A stretch of 37,385 nt of DNA from Alphaproteobacteria bacterium (GTDB lineage: Bacteria; Pseudomonadota; Alphaproteobacteria; Sphingomonadales; Sphingomonadaceae). Positions 1 through 6,964 of this stretch are shown piece by piece (the first letter of the stretch is position 1; the number at the start of each line of letters is the position of its first letter). The DNA lies in NCBI GenBank assembly GCA_030430365.1, contig JAUIFP010000026.1, forward strand, positions 1 to 37,385, written 5' to 3'. A program made the position numbers and the translations under genes. The notes under the pieces were generated by a model that made no database searches, was not told where the DNA came from, and was given only the letters and a program-made list of their open reading frames with translations.

Positions 1-218
1 GTGGCTTGAGCGAGGAAGAGAAAAAGCTGGTGCGCGAGCGGGACTGGATCGGGATGATCCATTACGGCGTGATCTTCTTCATGCTGGAGAAGCTCGGCGC
101 GGTGACCGGCATCGGCAATATCGACATCTATGCCGCGATGAAGGGGCTGAGCGTCCCGGAATTCCAGAAGACCCGCAACGCCCAGATCAATTACGGCGTG
201 GCCGGCAAGGAAGATTAA
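1..218 (+). CDS. Gallate dioxygenase-like protein, C-terminal end (partial)
   Basis: This is the last 72 or so codons of a class III extradiol dioxygenase of the fused LigB+LigA (gallate / 3-O-methylgallate dioxygenase) type. The 5' part lies outside the window, and the reading frame is open from base 3. The visible part corresponds to the LigA-like C-terminal helical domain, with the motifs DWIGMIHYGVIFF, YAAMKG and QKTRN. Aligned by eye with the complete homologue ending at 3579, 56 of 70 residues match, so the two are paralogues. The family opens the aromatic ring of gallate or methylgallate with Fe(II) and O2. The iron ligands would be in the missing part, so substrate and integrity cannot be judged. 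The TTG at 6 is not a real start. The gene is convergent with the ABC-F gene. Confidence 0.85.
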   Translation, partial: GLSEEEKKLVRERDWIGMIHYGVIFFMLEKLGAVTGIGNIDIYAAMKGLSVPEFQKTRNAQINYGVAGKED

Positions 219-225
219 GGGCGAA

Positions 226-252
226 GCTGGCGCCGGCGAGGCCGGCGTCAGC
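226..252. terminator. Hairpin between convergent dioxygenase and ABC-F genes
   Basis: A 12-bp stem (226-237 with 241-252, one G.U pair on the plus strand) closes a GAG loop. It sits 8 bp after the dioxygenase stop and overlaps the ABC-F stop codon. It has no clear T-run, so a bidirectional terminator role is inferred from position. Confidence 0.5.
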
Positions 253-2110
253 CCTGCGTATCGAGTTCCTCGCTGGCTTCGAGCCACTGCGCTTCGGTCG
301 CTTCGAGCTCGCTCGCGAGCTGCGCCCGGCGCTTTGACAGGTCTTCGATCGAGAGGCCGGCGAGCGCGCCCTTGGCCGTCGAAGGATCGATCAGCGCGTC
401 GTCGAGCGCCGCACAGTCGCTCTGCAGCTTCGCCATGGCCTTTTCCGCTTTGGTGATCCGGCTGCGGATCAGGCGGGCTTCCTCGCGCTCTCTGGCCGTG
501 CCCTTGCCGTCTTTCTTCGGCGGCTTGGGCTTGCCCTCTTCCTTCGTCTGATTCCGGCCGAGCACGAAGTCGATATAGTCATCCATACTGCCGTCGTAAT
601 TGCGCGCGGTTCCGTCATCGACCAGCACCAGCCTGTCGGCGGCCAGTTCGACAATGTGCCGGTCGTGACTGATCAGGATGACTGCGCCCGAATAGTCGTT
701 GAGCGCTTGCACCAGCGCCTCGCGCGCATCGACGTCCAGATGGTTGGTCGGCTCGTCCAGGATCAGGATGTGCGGTGCATCATAGGTGATCAGCGCCAGC
801 GCCAGCCGCGCCCGTTCGCCGCCCGAGAGCTTCGATACCACGGTGGTCGCCTTGTCCCCTGCAAAGCCGAAGCGGCCCAGCTGCGCGCGCACGACGGCAG
901 GCGGTTTGCCCTCCATCAGCCGGGTCATGTGCTGCAGCGGTGTCTCGTCGCCCGAAAGTTCTTCCACCTGGTACTGCGTGAAATAGCCAACCTTCATCTT
1001 GCCGGTCGCGAACATTTCGCCTTCCATCACCGGCAATTGCGCGGACAGCAGGCGGGCGAGGGTGGTCTTGCCGTTGCCGTTGCGGCCCAGCAGCGCGATC
1101 CGATCGTCCGGGTCGATCCGCAGGTTCAACCGGCGCAGGATCGGCGTTTCGCCATAGCCCACGGCGGCAAGATCAAGAGTGATCAGCGGCGGCTTCAGCT
1201 CGCTGGGATCGGGGAAGTCGAAGCTCAAACTCGGATCTTCGATCAGCGCGGCGATCGGCTGCATCTTCTCCAGCATCTTGGCGCGCGATTGCGCCTGTTT
1301 GGCGGTGGAGGCTCGGGCGCTGTTGCGGCGGACGTAATCCTCCAGCTTGGCGCGCTGGGCATCCTGCGCGGCCTTGGCCGCAGCCAATTGCGCGGCTCGT
1401 TCCGCCCGCTGGCGCTCGAAGCTGTCATAGGTGCCGGGATACATGGCGACCTTCCCGCCCTGCAGGTGCAGGATGTGGTCCACCACATTGTTCAGCATGT
1501 CGCGCTCGTGGCTGATCACAATCAACGTGGCGGGATAGGTCTTGAGGAAATTTTCCAGCCACAGCGTGGCCTCGAGGTCGAGGTGGTTGCTCGGCTCGTC
1601 CAGCAGCAGCACGTCGGGCTGGGAGAACAGCAGCGCGCCCAGCGCCACGCGCATCTTCCAGCCGCCGGAAAAACTACTCAGCGGCCGCTCCTGCATCGCC
1701 TCGTCGAAGCCGAGCCCGATCAGGATCCGTGCGGCGCGCGACGGGGCGGTGTAGGCATCGATCGCGATCAGCCGCTCATAGAGGTCGCCCAGCCGGTCCG
1801 GGTCTTCGCAGCCCTCCGCCTCGGCCAGAAGCGCGGTCCGCTCGGTATCGGCAGCGAGTACGGTTTCAAGCGGGGTGGCGCTGCCGTCCGGGGCTTCCTG
1901 CGCGATATAGCCCAGCCGCGAGCGGCGCGGCATTTCGATCGTTCCTTCGTCGGGCTCGAGCTCGCCGATGATCGTCTTCATCAACGTGGACTTGCCCGCG
2001 CCGTTGCGGCCGATCAGCCCGACCCGCGCGCCCGGCGGTACCGCCGCGCTCGCGCGATCGAGAATGGGGCGGCCGCCCAGCCGCACGGTGAGGTCCTTGA
2101 TCGAAAGCAT
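248..2110 (-). CDS. ABC-F family ATPase, YheS-like ribosome-associated factor
   Basis: This 620-residue soluble protein has two ABC ATPase domains and no membrane segment, which defines the ABC-F class acting on translating ribosomes. Domain 1 has a Walker A motif GRNGAGKST (34-42), a signature SSFSGG (145-150) and a Walker B LLLDEPSNHLD (168-178). Domain 2 has GRNGNGKTT, LSGGERAR and LILDEPTNHLD. The linker between the domains is charged and helical, with KQAQSRAKMLEKM, and resembles the P-site-tRNA interaction motif of YheS. A Lys-rich stretch and an Ala/Glu coiled coil form the C-terminus. YheS-type members are thought to relieve certain stalled ribosomes. Assignment to YheS rather than Uup is by linker resemblance. 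The start is the only sensible ATG in front of the beta-strand leading to Walker A. The gene lies between two paralogous dioxygenase genes on the other strand, with no evident functional link. Confidence 0.9.
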   Translation of the reverse strand: MLSIKDLTVRLGGRPILDRASAAVPPGARVGLIGRNGAGKSTLMKTIIGELEPDEGTIEMPRRSRLGYIAQEAPDGSATPLETVLAADTERTALLAEAEGCEDPDRLGDLYERLIAIDAYTAPSRAARILIGLGFDEAMQERPLSSFSGGWKMRVALGALLFSQPDVLLLDEPSNHLDLEATLWLENFLKTYPATLIVISHERDMLNNVVDHILHLQGGKVAMYPGTYDSFERQRAERAAQLAAAKAAQDAQRAKLEDYVRRNSARASTAKQAQSRAKMLEKMQPIAALIEDPSLSFDFPDPSELKPPLITLDLAAVGYGETPILRRLNLRIDPDDRIALLGRNGNGKTTLARLLSAQLPVMEGEMFATGKMKVGYFTQYQVEELSGDETPLQHMTRLMEGKPPAVVRAQLGRFGFAGDKATTVVSKLSGGERARLALALITYDAPHILILDEPTNHLDVDAREALVQALNDYSGAVILISHDRHIVELAADRLVLVDDGTARNYDGSMDDYIDFVLGRNQTKEEGKPKPPKKDGKGTAREREEARLIRSRITKAEKAMAKLQSDCAALDDALIDPSTAKGALAGLSIEDLSKRRAQLASELEATEAQWLEASEELDTQG

Positions 2111-2172
2111 GGCCGCGCCCCTATCAGGGCCGGGCGCGGATTTCTAACGCCAATTGGAGTGAGGCCGTGCAT

Positions 2173-2185
2173 GCGCAAATTGCGC
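2173..2185. promoter_or_regulatory. 13-bp palindrome upstream of the dioxygenase gene
   Basis: GCGCAA-A-TTGCGC is a perfect 6-bp dyad with one central base. It lies in the divergent region between the ABC-F start and the dioxygenase start, about 50 bp from the second dyad at 2225-2245. It could be a protein-binding site, but nothing identifies the binder. Confidence 0.3.
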
Positions 2186-2224
2186 TTCGCGGCCGGCCTG
2201 CCCGGCGTTTGACCCAGCGCAAAG

Positions 2225-2259
2225 ATTGTATGCGCAGCTTACAATAATCGGGGTTGACT
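2225..2259 (+). promoter_or_regulatory. LysR-type operator-like dyad and -35-like element
   Basis: The dyad ATTGTA-N9-TACAAT (2225-2245) contains a T-N11-A core (T2229 to A2241), the classic LysR-type regulator box. A -35-like TTGACT follows at 2254-2259. No good -10 is seen at the usual distance, as is common for activator-dependent promoters. Protocatechuate 4,5-cleavage genes in sphingomonads are known to be controlled by a LysR-type protein (LigR). Assigning this site to such a regulator is inference, and no regulator gene is in the window. Confidence 0.4.
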
Positions 2260-2310
2260 GAGTCCGGAGTTGCGCGCCTCTTTGCGCGGGGCTTCAAAGG
2301 GAGAGAAGTC

Positions 2311-3579
2311 ATGGCCGAGATTGTCGGCGGTTTCGCCGTTTCGCATACACCCACGATCGCCTTTGCGCATGACGAAGGCAAATATGACGACCCTGTCTGG
2401 GCGCCGATCTTCAAGGGGTTCGAACCGGTCAAGCAATGGCTGGCCGAAAAGAAGCCCGATGTGATCCTGTATATCTACAACGATCACATGACGTCTTTCT
2501 GGATGCGGCATTATTCGCATTTCGCCCTCGGCATCGGGCAGGAATATCGCGCTGCCGACGAAGGCGGCGGTGCACGCGACATTCCGCCGATCAAGGGCGA
2601 TCCCGATCTGGCGCAGCATATCGCCTTCGGCTTGGTGAATGACGAGTTCGACCTGTCCTATTGGCAGGGCATGGGGCTGGATCACGGCGCCTTCTCTCCG
2701 CTTTCCGTGCTGCTGCCTTACGACAAGGAAGCCGGCTGGCCGTGCCGCATCGTGCCGCTGCAGTGCGGGGTGCTGGAACTACCGATCCCCAAGGCCAAAC
2801 GGTTCTGGGATTTCGGCCGCTCGCTGCGCCGCGCGGTCCAGTCCTACCCCGAAGACATCAAGGTCGCGATCGCCGGCACGGGCGGGCTGAGCCACCAGGT
2901 CCATGGGGAGCGCTGCGGGTTCAACAATGTCGAGTGGGATCATGAATTCATGGACCGGCTGCACAAGGATCCGGAAAGCTTGATCAACATCCCGGTGGGC
3001 GAGCTGGTCAAGCTGGGCGGCATGGAAGGCGCCGAGATCGTGATGTGGATGCTGATGCGCGGCGCGCTGGCGCCCAAGGTCAACAAGCTGCATCAGAGCT
3101 TCTTCCTGCCTTCGATGACCTCCATCGCATCGATGGTTTTCGAGGATGCCGAAGAGGATCCCCTGCCGGTCTCGAAGGAAGAATATGCCGAGGCGATGAT
3201 GGCGGATGTCGCCCCTGCGCTGGGCCTGGAGGGGACCTATCCCTTCACGGTCGGGGTCAGTTCGCGCGTTTGGCGGATCAACAATTTCCTCCACACCATC
3301 GTGGAGCCGGAATTCCGCGCACGCTTCAAGTCGGACTTCGAAGGATTGGCCGAGGAATACGATCTGACCGAAGAGGAAAAGCGCCTCATCCGCGAACTCG
3401 ATTGGATCGGGATGATCCAGTACGGCGTGATCTTCTTCAATCTGGAAAAGCTCGCCCCGGTCGTCGGGCTCGGTAATATCGACGTCTATGCCGCGATGAA
3501 GGGCATGAGCGTTCCCGATTTCCAGAAGACGCGCAACGCCGCGATCAATTACGGCGTGGCGGGCAAGGAAGACGCTTGA
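2311..3579 (+). CDS. Gallate dioxygenase-like class III extradiol dioxygenase (DesB/DesZ type)
   Basis: The product is a 422-residue fusion of a LigB-like catalytic domain (about 1-290) and a LigA-like C-terminal domain (about 300-422). This is the usual architecture and length of gallate dioxygenases such as DesB (about 418 residues). Visible active-site residues are His12 (SHTPT), His59 (YNDH), His125 (LDHGAFSP), the acid/base His195 (GGLSHQ) and a metal-ligand Glu at 239 or 242 in GGMEGAE. The family inserts O2 into gallate (or 3-O-methylgallate) to give oxaloacetate-type products in lignin-aromatic catabolism. Which substrate is used cannot be settled by eye, so no symbol is given. The ATG at 2311 is chosen because AAGGGAGAGAAG lies just upstream and the protein then begins as the family does. 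A second copy ends at 218. Confidence 0.85.
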   Translation: MAEIVGGFAVSHTPTIAFAHDEGKYDDPVWAPIFKGFEPVKQWLAEKKPDVILYIYNDHMTSFWMRHYSHFALGIGQEYRAADEGGGARDIPPIKGDPDLAQHIAFGLVNDEFDLSYWQGMGLDHGAFSPLSVLLPYDKEAGWPCRIVPLQCGVLELPIPKAKRFWDFGRSLRRAVQSYPEDIKVAIAGTGGLSHQVHGERCGFNNVEWDHEFMDRLHKDPESLINIPVGELVKLGGMEGAEIVMWMLMRGALAPKVNKLHQSFFLPSMTSIASMVFEDAEEDPLPVSKEEYAEAMMADVAPALGLEGTYPFTVGVSSRVWRINNFLHTIVEPEFRARFKSDFEGLAEEYDLTEEEKRLIRELDWIGMIQYGVIFFNLEKLAPVVGLGNIDVYAAMKGMSVPDFQKTRNAAINYGVAGKEDA

Positions 3580-3583
3580 GGGG

Positions 3584-3598
3584 CGGCTGGATCAGCCG
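3584..3598. terminator. Small hairpin between convergent genes
   Basis: CGGCTG-GAT-CAGCCG forms a 6-bp stem with a 3-nt loop, 5 bp after the dioxygenase stop and just beyond the cupin stop. AGGGG/CCCCT flanks could extend the structure. There is no T-run, so a bidirectional terminator is only a positional inference. Confidence 0.35.
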
Positions 3599-3603
3599 GT
3601 GGA

Positions 3604-4059
3604 TCACCCCTGGGGCGGCTTTCCGCAGCCCGGGGCCCAGTCCGGCTGTGCCAGGGTGAAGCCGGCGAATTCGAAGCCGGGCGAAACCACGCAGCTGACC
3701 AGCGAATAGCCGGCAGGACCCTCAGTAGGGCGTGCGGCCTGCCATTCGTCGGGGGCCAGCACATGTTCCACTGTCTGGCCTGCCAGCACGTCGGAGCCCA
3801 GCGTCACGCCCTTTACAGGGCCTTCGTCGCTGCCCGCGAACCAGAGCTCCAGCGGATCGCCGGCCTGGAACAGCCAGATCTCGGTCGCATCCACCTTGTG
3901 CCAGTGGGATTTCTGCCCGTGTTCCAGCAGGAACAGCACTGTGGTTGCGCGGGCGCGTTCGCCGTCTGCTGCCTCTGCACGCCAGGTTTCCCGGAACCAG
4001 CCGCCTTCCGGGTGGGGCTGCAATTCGAGCTGTTCGATGATTTCTTTGGCCTTCGTCAT
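3604..4059 (-). CDS. Cupin domain protein, DUF985 family
   Basis: The product is a 151-residue single-domain cupin. The family hallmarks are HPEGGWFRETWR near residues 16-27, then SHWHKVDATEIWLFQAGDPLEL. These give the His/Glu cluster of a small beta-barrel, and there is a late SCVVSPGFEFAGF strand. DUF985 (Cupin_5) proteins are widespread, and their biochemical role is not established. The start at 4059 is preceded by AGGGAG at good spacing. An upstream in-frame ATG at 4077 would add six residues but lacks such a site. The gene is convergent with the dioxygenase gene and divergent from the dipeptidase gene, whose start is about 70-90 bp away. Family call is firm, function unknown. Confidence 0.85.
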   Translation of the reverse strand: MTKAKEIIEQLELQPHPEGGWFRETWRAEAADGERARATTVLFLLEHGQKSHWHKVDATEIWLFQAGDPLELWFAGSDEGPVKGVTLGSDVLAGQTVEHVLAPDEWQAARPTEGPAGYSLVSCVVSPGFEFAGFTLAQPDWAPGCGKPPQG

Positions 4060-4145
4060 GGCTCCCTGCTTGCCCATCGCTTCACCGAAGGCAATAGTGG
4101 GGGGCAGGGTTATCCTTTCCCAAAGCCATGAATTGGAGGAAGCGC

Positions 4146-5411
4146 GTGAAATTTCAGGTCCGTCTTGCCGCCGCCCTGACGCTTTCGGCGGCGCTTGCAG
4201 CTCCGCTGGCGGCACAGACCCCCGAGGAGACAGCGAGCGCTGCTCTGGAAGCCGCGCCGGTATGGGACGGGCATAATGACGTGCCGATCCAGATTCGCGG
4301 CCGCTACGGCAATATGCTGGCGGACTTCGATTTCCACGATACGACTGACGCGGCGCCTTTCCGGGAAGGGCAGGGCGGCATGCACACCGATCTGACGCGC
4401 CTGCGCCAGGGGAAACTGGGTGCGCAATTCTGGTCGGTCTATGTCTCGGCGGACCTGCCCGAACCCGAAGCGGTGCAGGCCACGATCGAACAGATCGATG
4501 TAGCGAAGCGGCTGATCGCAAAATATCCCGATGATCTGGCGCTTGCGCTGACGTCCCAGGATGTCGCGGCGGCCCTGGCGGACGGCAAGATCGCCTCCCT
4601 TTTGGGGATGGAAGGGGGCCATTCGATCGGCTCCAGCCTGGCCGTGCTGCGGCAGATGTACGATCTGGGCGTACGCTACATGACGCTGACCCATTCGAAG
4701 AACACGCCCTGGGCGGACAGCGCCACAGACACGCCGGAGCATGATGGGCTGACGGATTTCGGCAAGCAGCTGGTGCGAGAGATGCAGCGCATGGGCATGC
4801 TCGTCGATCTCAGCCATGTCAGCGAGGCGACGATGAACGATGCGCTGGATGTGGCCGAGGCGCCGGTGATGTTCAGCCATTCGGGTGCGCGCGCCGTCAA
4901 TGGCCATGCGCGCAACGTTCCCGATGCCGTTCTGGCGCGTGTCGCCGAAAATGGCGGCATCGTGATGGTGGTGGGATATCCGTCCTATCTCAGCGAGGAA
5001 CTGCGCCAATGGTTTGCCCAGCGCAAGGCGGAGGAAGCGCGGCTGGAATCGCTATGGCTGGGGCAGCCGGACAGCGTCAAATCCGCTCTCGATGCCTGGG
5101 ACGAGGCGAACCCCGTTCCGGAGGCAACAATTCCCAACATGGCCGACCATGTCGACCAGGTGCGCAAGATCGCCGGGATCGATTATATCGGCATCGGGGG
5201 CGATTATGACGGCATGGCGAGCGGGCCCGTCGGCATGGAAGACGTCACCGGCTATCCGGCGCTGTTCGCCGAACTCGCGCGGCGCGGCTATTCGCAGGAT
5301 GATCTGGAAAAGATTGCCAGCCGCAACATGATGCGGGTGCTGCAAGGTGCGGAGGCCTATGCCGCCGCGCATAGCGGGGATTTGCCGATCGAAACGCCGG
5401 TGGAAGATTAA
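4146..5411 (+). CDS. Membrane-type dipeptidase, peptidase M19, secreted
   Basis: The product belongs to the renal dipeptidase (M19) family, zinc enzymes of the amidohydrolase fold that cleave dipeptides, including ones with a C-terminal D-residue. It has a signal peptide (about 1-24, cut after PLAAQ or nearby), so it acts in the periplasm. Motifs in order are WDGHND (His43 and Asp45, zinc ligands), LGMEGGHS (bridging Glu), LTHSKN, VDLSHVS, FSHSGAR and GIGGDYDG. Length is about 421 residues. Two starts compete: ATG at 4128 and GTG at 4146. GTG is preferred because a strong GGAGGA ends 5 nt before it and its product begins directly with a normal signal peptide. Upstream is the divergent cupin gene, and downstream is the convergent small DUF3008 gene. 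It may scavenge peptides or recycle wall peptides. Confidence 0.87.
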   Translation: MKFQVRLAAALTLSAALAAPLAAQTPEETASAALEAAPVWDGHNDVPIQIRGRYGNMLADFDFHDTTDAAPFREGQGGMHTDLTRLRQGKLGAQFWSVYVSADLPEPEAVQATIEQIDVAKRLIAKYPDDLALALTSQDVAAALADGKIASLLGMEGGHSIGSSLAVLRQMYDLGVRYMTLTHSKNTPWADSATDTPEHDGLTDFGKQLVREMQRMGMLVDLSHVSEATMNDALDVAEAPVMFSHSGARAVNGHARNVPDAVLARVAENGGIVMVVGYPSYLSEELRQWFAQRKAEEARLESLWLGQPDSVKSALDAWDEANPVPEATIPNMADHVDQVRKIAGIDYIGIGGDYDGMASGPVGMEDVTGYPALFAELARRGYSQDDLEKIASRNMMRVLQGAEAYAAAHSGDLPIETPVED

Positions 5412-5436
5412 GACCGGCGGTTTCGACCGGCACGCG

Positions 5437-5616
5437 TCAGGCTTCTTCAGGCAAGCCCTTGCGCTTGGTTGAAGCGTATTCCTCCAGCTCTTTCTCGCTC
5501 ATGCTCTCATACATTTCGAGCGAAGCGCCCTTGAGCTCGGACTTCTTGGTTTCGCCGCGCTTGGCCGACAATGCGGCTCCGGCGGCCTGCTGCTGTTTTT
5601 TCGACTGTGCGGGCAT
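5437..5616 (-). CDS. Small DUF3008-type protein
   Basis: This is a 59-residue, highly charged, hydrophilic protein. It starts MPAQSKKQQQAAG and contains AKRGETKKSELKGAS, then SMSEKELEEYASTKRKGLP. That matches my memory of DUF3008, a family of about 60 residues common in alphaproteobacteria, often with stress-related expression and no known mechanism. The ATG at 5616 has GGGAGA upstream. The gene lies 14 bp after a small membrane-protein gene on the same strand, so the two are probably co-transcribed from the EcfG-like site at 5836-5860. No cysteines, membrane segments or signal peptide are seen. Confidence 0.75.
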   Translation of the reverse strand: MPAQSKKQQQAAGAALSAKRGETKKSELKGASLEMYESMSEKELEEYASTKRKGLPEEA

Positions 5617-5630
5617 CGCGTTTCTCCCGC

Positions 5631-5786
5631 TTAGCCCGTCGTCAGCGCGCCCGTCATCCAGGTGACGGAAAGCGCGATAATTGCCAGCGCCAGGCTGATC
5701 AGCAGGACATAGCGGACGATGTGCGGGGTGGATCCGCCCCGTGCTTCATCCGTGTCGACGTGTACTTCTTCTCCTCGGCGTTCCAT
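5631..5786 (-). CDS. Small single-pass membrane protein, unknown function
   Basis: This 51-residue ORF has an acidic N-terminal half (MERRGEEVHVDTDEARGG). It is followed by the short motif STPHIVRYVL and one hydrophobic helix of about 20 residues (roughly 27-46), ending in GALTTG. Such proteins with a TPxxVRYVL-type motif recur in sphingomonads as I recall, but no function is known. It is just upstream of and co-directional with the DUF3008 gene. It is too short for ordinary gene-size cut-offs. Support comes from the clean domain layout, the linked neighbour and a candidate promoter 50 bp upstream. The ribosome-binding site (GGAG, 14 nt upstream) is spaced loosely. Confidence 0.65.
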   Translation of the reverse strand: MERRGEEVHVDTDEARGGSTPHIVRYVLLISLALAIIALSVTWMTGALTTG

Positions 5787-5835
5787 TAGGAAAATTCTCC
5801 GTAAATTCTGCCCCTTGATCGGGGAACATGGAATC

Positions 5836-5860
5836 TACGGTCGGGAAGCGCCGAAGTTCC
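5836..5860 (-). promoter_or_regulatory. Candidate EcfG (general stress sigma) promoter
   Basis: On the minus strand the sequence reads GGAAC-N16-CGTA. The alphaproteobacterial EcfG consensus is GGAAC-N16/17-CGTT, so one base of the -10 differs. Transcription would start about 40 nt before the 51-residue membrane-protein gene and continue into the DUF3008 gene. This is inference from pattern and context. Confidence 0.4.
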
Positions 5861-5891
5861 GCCCTGTCGGCGGTTCACTGCGGATTTGCGA

Positions 5892-6731
5892 TCAGTCGCG
5901 CAGCAATTCGTTGATGCCCGTCTTGGAACGGGTTTGCGCATCCACGGTCTTCACGATCACCGCGCAGTAAAGCGACGGCCCGGGCGATCCGTCCACCAGC
6001 GGTTTTCCGGGCATCGCGCCGGGAACCACCACTGCGTAGGGCGGAACCTTTCCGCGATGAACTTCGCCGGTCACGCGGTCGACGATCTTGGTCGAAGCGC
6101 CGATATAGACACCCATCGAAAGCACGGCGCCTTCGCCCACGATCACGCCTTCCGCCACTTCGCTGCGCGCGCCGATGAAGGCGCCGTCGCCGATCACCAC
6201 CGGGCCGGCCTGCATCGGCTCCAGCACGCCGCCAATGCCCGCGCCGCCGGAAATGTGCACATTCTTGCCGATCTGGGCACAGCTGCCCACAGTGGCCCAG
6301 GTATCGACCATCGTGCCTTCGTCCACATAGGCGCCGATATTGACGAAGCTGGGCATCAGCACCACGCCCTTGCCGATGTAGCTTCCCTGGCGCGCCACGG
6401 CACCGGGGACCACGCGGAAACCGGCCTCGCGGAAGCGGTTTTCGCCCCAGCCTGCAAATTTGGAGGGGACCTTGTCGAAGGCGGGGGCACCGCCCGATCC
6501 GGCTTCCACGATCGCATTGTCGTTCAAACGGAAGGAAAGCAGCACGGCCTTCTTCAGCCACTGATTGACCTGCCAGCCGCCATTGCCATCGGGCTCGGCC
6601 ACGCGCGCCTTGCCGGAATCGAGCAGTTCAAGCGCCGCCTCGACCACTTCGCGCACATCGCTGCTGGCAGGGGTGACGGATTCCCGCGCATCCCATGCGG
6701 CTTCGATGGCGGTTTCGAGTTGACTGGACAT
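5892..6731 (-). CDS. dapD: 2,3,4,5-tetrahydropyridine-2,6-dicarboxylate N-succinyltransferase
   Basis: DapD transfers a succinyl group from succinyl-CoA to tetrahydrodipicolinate in the succinylase branch of lysine and diaminopimelate biosynthesis. The 279-residue protein matches the usual length. It has an N-terminal helical domain, then the characteristic region [13 protein letters not shown] long left-handed beta-helix of hexapeptide repeats follows ([31 protein letters not shown] and onward, about 140-235). The C-terminus reads [25 protein letters not shown], as in known DapD. The start at 6731 is preceded by AGAGGAG. In-frame upstream codons exist but lack family similarity. The gene is divergent from the autotransporter, and no lysine riboswitch is evident in the 230-bp gap. 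Confidence is high. Confidence 0.93.
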   Translation of the reverse strand: MSSQLETAIEAAWDARESVTPASSDVREVVEAALELLDSGKARVAEPDGNGGWQVNQWLKKAVLLSFRLNDNAIVEAGSGGAPAFDKVPSKFAGWGENRFREAGFRVVPGAVARQGSYIGKGVVLMPSFVNIGAYVDEGTMVDTWATVGSCAQIGKNVHISGGAGIGGVLEPMQAGPVVIGDGAFIGARSEVAEGVIVGEGAVLSMGVYIGASTKIVDRVTGEVHRGKVPPYAVVVPGAMPGKPLVDGSPGPSLYCAVIVKTVDAQTRSKTGINELLRD

Positions 6732-6801
6732 TGGGCTTGGCTCCTCTTGCACGGCATGTGCCGTGTCGCGTTTCTGGCTCGGGCGAGCGCCTAACGGTTC
6801 G

Positions 6802-6817
6802 CTTGCCTGTGGGCAAG
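6802..6817. other. Hairpin in the dapD / autotransporter divergent region
   Basis: CTTGCC-TGTG-GGCAAG is a perfect 6-bp dyad with a 4-nt spacer, located 70 bp upstream of dapD. It may be an mRNA leader hairpin or an operator. The rest of the 6732-6964 gap shows no other structure I can name. Confidence 0.25.
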
Positions 6818-6964
6818 GTGCAAAGCATCGGGTGAAAGGCGCGCCGCCTGCCTTGCCCCTGCAGGTTGGCGCCGGTGCCGGGCACAAAAACATGGGCCGG
6901 CATTTAGACGAAATTAACTCTGCCGGTTCGAAACTGGTCAACAGCTAGACCAGGGGTGGCCAAG

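Noticed and set aside
656-2212. Long open frame (518 codons) antisense to the ABC-F gene
   Set aside because: The minus strand encodes an ABC-F protein with all motifs; the antisense frame has low-complexity, Arg/Gln/His-rich composition typical of a shadow in GC-rich DNA.
6732-6964. Lysine riboswitch upstream of dapD
   Set aside because: I could not find the conserved multi-helix core; only one 6-bp hairpin is visible.
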